A stretch of DNA of 5,151 nucleotides from Bacteroidales bacterium (GTDB lineage Bacteria > Bacteroidota > Bacteroidia > Bacteroidales > Bacteroidaceae), in the NCBI GenBank assembly GCA_004552195.1, contig SFPC01000106.1, forward strand, positions 1-5,151, written 5' to 3'. This document shows, one piece after another, positions 1-5,151 of this stretch. The first letter of the stretch is position 1. Each line of letters begins with the position of its first letter. A model generated the notes under the pieces. The model ran no database searches, was not told the origin of the DNA, and was given only the letters and a program-made list of their open reading frames with translations. A program made the translations under genes and the position numbers.

Positions 1-2
1 TC

Positions 3-2189
3 AACTACCAGCTTGCTCAGAACGAGGACAAGACCGCCATCTTTGAGAACTGGTGTGACTTCCTGAACTACTTCGACAGCTCCATTTTTGTTCAGCTCTC
101 CTTCATCAATCAGAGAGTGAACATCAATGAGTTCAAGAAGGCGATCCGCATCCCCGAACAGGACGATGCTTTCAATGACATCCGTGCCGAGTATTCGGAT
201 ATGCTGCAAACCCAGCTCACCAAAGGCAACAACGGCCTCGTCAAGCGCAAGTACATCACCTTCGGCATTGAGGCTGACTCTCTGCGTACCGCCAAGGCCA
301 AGCTCGACCGAGTGGAGGCAGACATCCTCAACAACTTCAAAACCCTCGGCGTGAAGACCGAGCCTCTGTCCGGCTATGAGCGGCTGAAAGTCCTGCATGA
401 TGTGTTCAACATGGACTCCGGTGAACCGTTCCGTTTCTCCTTCGATATGGTTGCCCGTACCGGCCTCAGCAGCAAAGACTTCATTGCGCCTTCCTCTTTC
501 GACTTTCGGGAAGGCAAGTGCTTCAAGATGGGCAGAACCATCGGCGCAGTGAGTTTTTTGCAGATTCTCGCGCCGGAGCTGAATGACCGTATGCTGGCAG
601 ACTTCCTCGATATGGACTCCAACATTACGGTCAATCTTCATATCCGCACCATTGATCAGGCTCAGGCCATCAAGCGCATCAAGTCCAAGATTACCGATCT
701 GGACAAGATGAAGATTGAAGAGCAGAAGAAGGCCGTCCGTTCCGGCTACGATATGGACATCATCCCGTCCGATCTTGCCACCTACGGCGGTGAGGCCAAA
801 CGTCTGTTGCAGGATCTCCAGACGCGAAACGAGAGAATGTTCCTCGTGACCATCCTCATCATGAACACAGCGCCCAACCGGCAGAAGCTCGAAAACGCTG
901 TCTTCCAGACGGCATCCATTGCACAGAAATACAACTGTGCGCTCAAGCGTCTGGACTTCCAGCAGGAAGAGGGGCTGATGTCCTCGCTCCCCATCGGCCT
1001 GAACCAGATCGAGATTGAGCGCGGGCTGACCACATCCAGCACGGCGGTTTTCGTCCCGTTTACCACGCAGGAGCTTTTTCAGGGCGGCGAGGCTCTGTAT
1101 TACGGGCTGAACGCGCTTTCCAACAACATGATCATGGTGGACAGGAAGAAATTGAAGAACCCCAATGGGCTTATCCTCGGCACTCCTGGCAGTGGTAAGT
1201 CCTTCTCGGCAAAGCGTGAGATGACCAATGCCTTCCTGATCACCGAGGATGACATCATCGTGTGCGACCCCGAGGCTGAATATTATCCCCTCGTGCAGAA
1301 GCTCGGCGGTCAGGTTATCCGCATTTCGCCCATCAGTACCGACTACATCAATCCGCTGGACATCAATGTCAACTACTCCGAAGAGGAAAACCCGCTGACC
1401 TTGAAGTCCGACTTCATCCTCTCCATGTGTGAGCTGATTGTTGGCGGCAAGGACGGCTTGCAGCCGGTTGAGAAGACCATCATTGACCGGAGCGTCCGCA
1501 TGGTCTATCAGGACTACCTTGCCGATCCCAAACCAGAGAAAATGCCCATTCTGGAAGACCTCTACAACATTCTGCGCAATCAGAAAGAGCCGGAGGCACA
1601 GCGCATTGCAACTGCGCTGGAAATCTATGTTCACGGCTCTCTGAATGTCTTCAATCACAGAACGAATGTGGATGTCAACAACCGCTTCGTCTGCTACGAC
1701 ATCAAGGAGCTGGGCAAGCAGCTCAAGAAGCTGGGTATGCTGGTTGTTCAGGATCAGGTGTGGAACCGCGTCACAGTCAACCGCGCCCAGCATAAGGCCA
1801 CTCGGTACTACATGGACGAGTTCCATCTGCTGCTGAAAGAGGAACAGACCGCCGCATACAGCGTGGAAATCTGGAAGCGGTTTCGTAAGTGGGGCGGCAT
1901 CCCGACTGGTATCACGCAGAATGTGAAGGACCTTCTGGCTTCCCGTGAGGTTGAGAATATCTTCGAGAACTCGGATTTTGTCTACCTTCTGAATCAGGCT
2001 TCGGGAGACAGAAAAATCCTCAGTGAAGCTCTGAATATCTCTCCCAGCCAGCAGAACTACATCACCAACTCCAACGCCGGTGAGGGGCTGATCTTCTACG
2101 GCTCCACCATCGTTCCCTTCAAGGATGACTTCCCGAAGGACACCCAGCTTTACCGCATCATGACCACCAAGCTCGAAGAAACGGCTTGA
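3..2189 (+). CDS. VirB4-like conjugal transfer ATPase (CD1110 family), 5'-partial
   Basis: This is the type IV secretion ATPase that powers the conjugative mating channel from the cytoplasmic face of the membrane. The reading frame is open from base 3, and the residues before the GTG at 117 (NYQLAQNEDKTAIFENW...) look like genuine family sequence. The gene therefore starts upstream of the window and the GTG is internal. Within the 728 visible residues, an N-terminal VirB4/CagE-type region covers roughly 1-340 and the RecA-like ATPase domain follows. Walker A is GTPGSGKS (residues 393-400, bases 1179-1202). A conserved DPEAEYYPL segment sits at 422-430, Walker B is YYMDEFH (602-608, with Asp605-Glu606), and a downstream GITQN motif lies near 636-640. 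All catalytic motifs are intact. Family members run to about 800 residues by my recollection, so some 70-80 are probably missing. It ends in TGA, 20 bases before the next gene. The CD1110 assignment rests on recognition, not a search. Confidence 0.94.
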   Translation, partial: NYQLAQNEDKTAIFENWCDFLNYFDSSIFVQLSFINQRVNINEFKKAIRIPEQDDAFNDIRAEYSDMLQTQLTKGNNGLVKRKYITFGIEADSLRTAKAKLDRVEADILNNFKTLGVKTEPLSGYERLKVLHDVFNMDSGEPFRFSFDMVARTGLSSKDFIAPSSFDFREGKCFKMGRTIGAVSFLQILAPELNDRMLADFLDMDSNITVNLHIRTIDQAQAIKRIKSKITDLDKMKIEEQKKAVRSGYDMDIIPSDLATYGGEAKRLLQDLQTRNERMFLVTILIMNTAPNRQKLENAVFQTASIAQKYNCALKRLDFQQEEGLMSSLPIGLNQIEIERGLTTSSTAVFVPFTTQELFQGGEALYYGLNALSNNMIMVDRKKLKNPNGLILGTPGSGKSFSAKREMTNAFLITEDDIIVCDPEAEYYPLVQKLGGQVIRISPISTDYINPLDINVNYSEEENPLTLKSDFILSMCELIVGGKDGLQPVEKTIIDRSVRMVYQDYLADPKPEKMPILEDLYNILRNQKEPEAQRIATALEIYVHGSLNVFNHRTNVDVNNRFVCYDIKELGKQLKKLGMLVVQDQVWNRVTVNRAQHKATRYYMDEFHLLLKEEQTAAYSVEIWKRFRKWGGIPTGITQNVKDLLASREVENIFENSDFVYLLNQASGDRKILSEALNISPSQQNYITNSNAGEGLIFYGSTIVPFKDDFPKDTQLYRIMTTKLEETA

Positions 2190-2193
2190 TTAC

Positions 2194-2200
2194 AAGGAGG
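2194..2200 (+). promoter_or_regulatory. Ribosome binding site of the acidic protein gene
   Basis: AAGGAGG lies 9 bases upstream of the ATG at 2210. It decides the start: the in-frame TTG at 2186, which overlaps the VirB4 stop codon, has no comparable purine-rich site upstream. Confidence 0.85.
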
Positions 2201-2209
2201 ATTTTGAAT

Positions 2210-2830
2210 ATGGATAAGAACTACAACATCAATATGGATAACAAGCACGTTATGGAAGAGCTCACTGAGGCGTTCGGTGACGCTGCCGTCGAGATGACCT
2301 TCCGCGAGGTTGTGAAGGGCATGGACAGCTTCTTTGGCCTGATGGGTATGACCGTCGAGCTGGTCAATCTCATCCGCAAGGAGGAAGAGCTGAAAAAGCA
2401 CCACCGGGCGTACCTCCATGTCAGGGCAGAGATCGAAAAGCGTGCTGATGCCGTGATGGAGTTCATCGCCGGTATCGTGGATGAGCTGAACGCGAAGGAG
2501 CATTTCTACCATGTGTCCACTGAGGGCGCAATCCCCTTTGCCGAGGCTGAGGACGAGGGCGAAGCCGTCACCATTCCCAAGGATAAGTACGATCTCATGA
2601 TTGAGGATCTGCTGACGATGGCTGAGCTGCTGGGCATGGTTGCGGATATGCGCACCAAGGATGTCCGTGCCATTCAGGAGTTCGGTAAGTATGTTCCTGC
2701 CTTTGCCGCGTTTGAAAAGAACCGTCTGAGACTTTACCGTGAGGCCGCGCAGGAAGCCGAGGACATTCTGAACCGCTGGGAGGATGAAATCGACGAGGAC
2801 GATGAGCCGGACGAGTATTTCTCCGACTGA
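2210..2830 (+). CDS. Hypothetical acidic helical protein in the conjugation operon
   Basis: I do not recognise this 206-residue protein. The ATG at 2210 is chosen over the upstream TTG at 2186 because AAGGAGG stands 9 bases before it. The sequence is rich in Glu, Asp, Lys, Leu and Ala, with no cysteine, no signal peptide and no clear membrane span, so it is probably cytosolic and mainly alpha-helical. The segments around residues 14-94 and 127-192 look amphipathic and possibly coiled-coil. By hand count it has about 50 acidic against 24 basic residues. The acids cluster in a linker (105-118) and in the C-terminal tail, where 11 of residues 191-206 are Asp or Glu. It sits 20 bases after the VirB4 gene and 24 before the methyltransferase gene, so it is very likely co-transcribed with both. 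Possible roles are a transfer-apparatus accessory or a partner or anti-restriction companion of the methyltransferase. Neither is shown by the sequence. Confidence 0.85.
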   Translation: MDKNYNINMDNKHVMEELTEAFGDAAVEMTFREVVKGMDSFFGLMGMTVELVNLIRKEEELKKHHRAYLHVRAEIEKRADAVMEFIAGIVDELNAKEHFYHVSTEGAIPFAEAEDEGEAVTIPKDKYDLMIEDLLTMAELLGMVADMRTKDVRAIQEFGKYVPAFAAFEKNRLRLYREAAQEAEDILNRWEDEIDEDDEPDEYFSD

Positions 2831-2848
2831 GCCTCTTCAATCTCAGCG

Positions 2849-2855
2849 AAAGGAG
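2849..2855 (+). promoter_or_regulatory. Ribosome binding site of the methyltransferase gene
   Basis: AAAGGAG is a good Shine-Dalgarno match but overlaps the first base of the candidate GTG start at 2855, so it cannot serve that codon at normal spacing. It stands 8 bases before an in-frame ATA at 2864, which is the ideal distance. This makes the start of the methyltransferase uncertain. Confidence 0.7.
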
Positions 2856-3811
2856 TGATCCCCATACAGCTTGACACAATTTACATTGGTGACTGTCTCG
2901 AAGTCCTGAAAACCCTGCCCGACGAGAGCGTCCATTGCTGCGTCACATCCCCTCCGTACTACGCGCTGCGCGACTACGGCATGGAAGAACAGATCGGCAG
3001 AGAGGCAACACCGAAGGAATATATCTCGCGCCTGACCGAAGTGTTTACCGAAGTCAGGCGCGTTCTGCGTTCCGATGGAACGCTCTGGCTCAACATTGCC
3101 GATACCTATGCCGGGAAAGGCAATCAGGGTGATTTCGTTGACCCCAAGAATCCCAAGGGCAGGAACGGTCAGGCTGTGGCTCTCAACTACAAGGTTGAGG
3201 GCTGCAAGCCGAAGGACATGATCGGCATTCCGTGGATGCTGGCCTTTGCCCTCCGGGACAGCGGTTGGTATCTGAGAAACGACATCATCTGGATGAAGGA
3301 AAATCCCATGCCGGAGAGCTGCAAGGATCGCTGTTCCCGCTGCCATGAGCATATCTTCCTGCTGTCCAAAAGCCGGAAGTATTTCTTTGACGCCAAGGCA
3401 ATTTCGGAACCGATAGCTCCGGCAACGGCAGAACGGCTCAAGCGCGGTATGAAGGGCGGCAATAAATACGGCAAGCCCGTTCCCGGTCAGCCCCAAACCC
3501 AGACCATCAACCGGCCCCGTGAACATGGCGAGATCACCGACAGAATGATCAATCCCATGCGCAACAAGCGGGATGTGTGGGTGGTCAATACGGTTCCCTT
3601 CAAAGGCGGTCACTATGCTGCCTATCCCCCGAAGCTGGTGGAACCCTGTCTGCTGGCCGGTTGTCCCGAAGGCGGCATTGTTCTCGATCCCTTTTTCGGG
3701 AGCGGCACAACCGGTATGGTGGCAAAGCAGCTAAACCGCCATTATATCGGCATTGAACTGAATCCTGAGTACGCAGAACTCGCCAAGGCGCGGATCGGAG
3801 GTGAAATCTGA
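2855..3811 (+). CDS. Site-specific DNA methyltransferase (N4-cytosine/N6-adenine class)
   Basis: This enzyme transfers a methyl group from S-adenosylmethionine to an amino nitrogen of cytosine or adenine in a specific DNA site. The catalytic motif IV, TSPPYY (residues 31-36, bases 2945-2962), precedes the SAM-binding motif I, DPFFGSGTTG (278-287, bases 3686-3715). This is the order of beta-class enzymes in the N4/N6 methylase family (PF01555). TSPPY resembles N4-cytosine enzymes more than the DPPY of adenine enzymes, but TSPPY does not settle the product. Family-typical stretches include IIWMKENPMPES (144-155) and HIFLLSKSRKYFFD (166-179); the variable region at about 180-240 probably reads the DNA target. 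A cluster Cys156, Cys160, Cys163, His164, His166 lies within the conserved part. At 318 residues from GTG it is full length and undamaged. GTG 2855 is the only standard start upstream of the conserved sequence, but the Shine-Dalgarno favours ATA at 2864 (315 residues). No restriction endonuclease gene is adjacent. Confidence 0.94.
   Translation: MIPIQLDTIYIGDCLEVLKTLPDESVHCCVTSPPYYALRDYGMEEQIGREATPKEYISRLTEVFTEVRRVLRSDGTLWLNIADTYAGKGNQGDFVDPKNPKGRNGQAVALNYKVEGCKPKDMIGIPWMLAFALRDSGWYLRNDIIWMKENPMPESCKDRCSRCHEHIFLLSKSRKYFFDAKAISEPIAPATAERLKRGMKGGNKYGKPVPGQPQTQTINRPREHGEITDRMINPMRNKRDVWVVNTVPFKGGHYAAYPPKLVEPCLLAGCPEGGIVLDPFFGSGTTGMVAKQLNRHYIGIELNPEYAELAKARIGGEI
3797..3804 (+). promoter_or_regulatory. 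Ribosome binding site of the CD1108-like gene, inside the methyltransferase gene
   Basis: GGAGGTGA is a full 8-base match to the 3' end of 16S rRNA. It lies within the last codons of the methyltransferase gene, 6 bases before the ATG at 3811. It fixes that start and suggests strong initiation in addition to coupling through the TGATG overlap. Confidence 0.85.
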
Positions 3812-5151
3812 TGTCCAAAGAACCGGAACTTAATGCCGGTGACAAGGTGATCATGCGGATGACGCGGGACGGTGCGGTTGAGGAAAATCTGACGGCTGGT
3901 ACAGAGAAGCGAGTTTCAGGGAGGCCGGAAGATGCAGAGCTGGTCAAGCCGGTTGAGACAGATGCACCTTCCAAAGCAATTTCTGCGGAGGAACAGAAAA
4001 AGGTGCAAATGCGCAGTCAGCAGCGTCAGTTTCAGGCGGAACACGCCGAGGATAGCAATACTCAGCCGTCCTCCGAAACGTCTGTCACAGAAGAGAAAAA
4101 GCCGGAGAAACCACCCCAGAATATACCCGAAACGCTGCCTCCGCCAGAAGCACCGTTCAAACCTCCGGTTTTGGAGCTGCGCGGCGTTTCCTCCCATACC
4201 GGCACGGTCATTGCAGAAACGATTGTCACGCACAAGCTGCGCAAGACCTCTGCGGTTGAGGCAGTTGACGCGGATGCTGTACTTTTTCAAGCGGCTGAAA
4301 CTGCTTCCGCAAAGCCGGTCGTGGACGATGCTGTCCCGCCCACGAAGCGGATTCAGAAGCTCGAAAGAAAATCGGAAAAGGCGCATGAGCGTTTGAATGC
4401 CGCCCGTGAGAAGCTGCCCACGCACAAGGTTCTCAAAAAGGAGCGCGTCTTTGATGAGGAAACCGGCAAAGGCAAAACCCGTCTTCACTTTGAGGATGAG
4501 ATCAAGCCTACCAAGCAGCCGAGTAAGCTCCAATTCGAGACGAAAAAGACGGTAAACAAGGTCGGAGACTCCCTTGCTGCCGTCGTTCACGGCAGAATCC
4601 ACGAGGCCGAGCAGGACAACTCTGCCGTGGAAGCTGCCCACAAGACCGAAATTCTTGCGGAATCCGCTGCCCGTCATTACAGTCATCACAGGCAGAATCA
4701 GGCAAACAAGCCCTATGAGAAGGTGTCCAAGCTGGAACATGATGCTGAAATTGCCGATACGAAGCTGCACTATGAAAAGACCCAGCAGGATCATCCTGAG
4801 ATGAAAAAGCAGCGGAACATGAACAGACACTATCAGAAGCAGCAGATCAAGCAGGAGTACGCGGCGGCTCGAAAGGCCGGGACACAGACTGCCGGATCCG
4901 CAACTGCCTCCACGGCCAAGAAGACCGGAGAGAAAGCTGCCGATAAGGTGAGAGAGTTCTTCTCCAAGAACAAGAAATACTTTATCTGGTTCGGTGTGGG
5001 GATTGGCATTCTCGTTCTGCTTGCTGCCGGTGTCAGCTCATGCACTGCGATGTTTTCCTCTACCGGTCAGGCGGTGATCGCGTCCTCCTATCTCAGCGAG
5101 GATGATGCCATGCTGGGGGCTGAGGAACAGTATTGCCGGATGGAGGCAGAG
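3811..5151 (+). CDS. CD1108-family mobile element protein, membrane-anchored, 3'-partial
   Basis: The frame is open from ATG 3811 to the window end, giving the first 447 residues. The ATG overlaps the methyltransferase stop by one base and has a perfect Shine-Dalgarno. Residues 1-125 are charged and poorly conserved in character, with a proline-rich stretch at 98-119. Residues about 178-360 are Lys/Glu/Gln/Ala-rich and helical, with segments I recognise as typical of the CD1108 family (KLPTHKVLKKERVFDEETGK, 201-220; KPYEKVSKLEHDAE, 300-313; NRHYQKQQIKQEYAAARKAG, 338-357). One membrane span follows basic residues, at about 391-410 (FIWFGVGIGILVLLAAGVSS), then CTAMF and YLSEDDAMLGAEE. The basic side should be cytoplasmic and the remainder outside. 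Family members, as I recall them, continue into an NlpC/P60-type cell-wall peptidase, analogous to Orf14 of Tn916. That domain is not in the window, so wall-hydrolase function is inferred from the family. Confidence 0.9.
   Translation, partial: MSKEPELNAGDKVIMRMTRDGAVEENLTAGTEKRVSGRPEDAELVKPVETDAPSKAISAEEQKKVQMRSQQRQFQAEHAEDSNTQPSSETSVTEEKKPEKPPQNIPETLPPPEAPFKPPVLELRGVSSHTGTVIAETIVTHKLRKTSAVEAVDADAVLFQAAETASAKPVVDDAVPPTKRIQKLERKSEKAHERLNAAREKLPTHKVLKKERVFDEETGKGKTRLHFEDEIKPTKQPSKLQFETKKTVNKVGDSLAAVVHGRIHEAEQDNSAVEAAHKTEILAESAARHYSHHRQNQANKPYEKVSKLEHDAEIADTKLHYEKTQQDHPEMKKQRNMNRHYQKQQIKQEYAAARKAGTQTAGSATASTAKKTGEKAADKVREFFSKNKKYFIWFGVGIGILVLLAAGVSSCTAMFSSTGQAVIASSYLSEDDAMLGAEEQYCRMEAE

Noticed and set aside
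117..119. GTG as the start of the VirB4-like gene.
   Set aside because: The frame is open back to base 3 with conserved-looking protein sequence, and no Shine-Dalgarno precedes the GTG. The true start is upstream of the window.
2186..2188. TTG as the start of the acidic protein gene.
   Set aside because: It lacks a good ribosome binding site, while ATG 2210 has AAGGAGG at 9 bases. Starting at the TTG would only add eight residues encoded by the intergenic and ribosome binding sequence.
2827..2846. A short inverted repeat CTGAG-N10-CTCAG between the acidic protein and methyltransferase genes, considered as a terminator or attenuator.
   Set aside because: The stem is only 5 base pairs with a 10-base loop and no T-tract follows. 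The next gene's ribosome binding site comes immediately after, so readthrough is expected.
2843..3613. A 256-codon open frame on the minus strand opposite the methyltransferase.
   Set aside because: The + strand carries an intact methyltransferase with all motifs in the proper order. The minus-strand translation has no recognisable family features.
3916..4830. A 304-codon open frame on the minus strand opposite the CD1108-like gene.
   Set aside because: It is the antisense of Lys/Glu-rich coding sequence (AAG/GAG read as CTT/CTC), which yields a Leu/Phe/Arg-rich translation with no recognisable domain. The + strand frame shows family-typical sequence throughout, so this is a shadow.

Overview
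The window looks like part of the conjugation (type IV secretion) module of an integrative and conjugative element from a gut Firmicute. Three things point there. The first gene is a VirB4-type ATPase that I recognise as the CD1110 family of Clostridioides difficile conjugative transposons. The last gene matches the CD1108 family of the same elements. The moderate-to-high GC coding sequence with strong AGGAGG-type ribosome binding sites fits Oscillospiraceae or Lachnospiraceae relatives such as Faecalibacterium or Flavonifractor. The family names come from memory of the sequences, and the host assignment is an inference.

All genes lie on the + strand and are packed like one operon. (1) 3-2189 is the VirB4/CD1110-like ATPase, open at its 5' end because the window begins inside it. 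(2) After 20 bases, 2210-2830 encodes an unrecognised, very acidic, helical 206-residue protein. (3) After about 24 bases, 2855-3811 encodes a complete DNA methyltransferase of the N4-cytosine/N6-adenine class. (4) Overlapping its stop by one base (TGATG), 3811 to the window end encodes the N-terminal 447 residues of a CD1108-like protein: a long charged, mostly cytoplasmic region, one membrane span, and the start of an extracellular part. No intergenic stretch exceeds about 33 bases, and I see no promoter, convincing terminator, RNA gene, insertion sequence or CRISPR array.

The VirB4 ATPase would power assembly or operation of the mating channel. The CD1108-like protein is expected to carry a cell-wall hydrolase domain past the window end, anchored in the membrane so that it can open the peptidoglycan for the channel. 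The methyltransferase has no restriction enzyme beside it in this window and may mark the element's DNA against host restriction. The acidic protein between ATPase and methyltransferase has no known role. The points most worth a second look are the methyltransferase start site, where the Shine-Dalgarno spacing points to a non-canonical ATA codon, and the acidic protein paired with a solitary methyltransferase inside the transfer operon.
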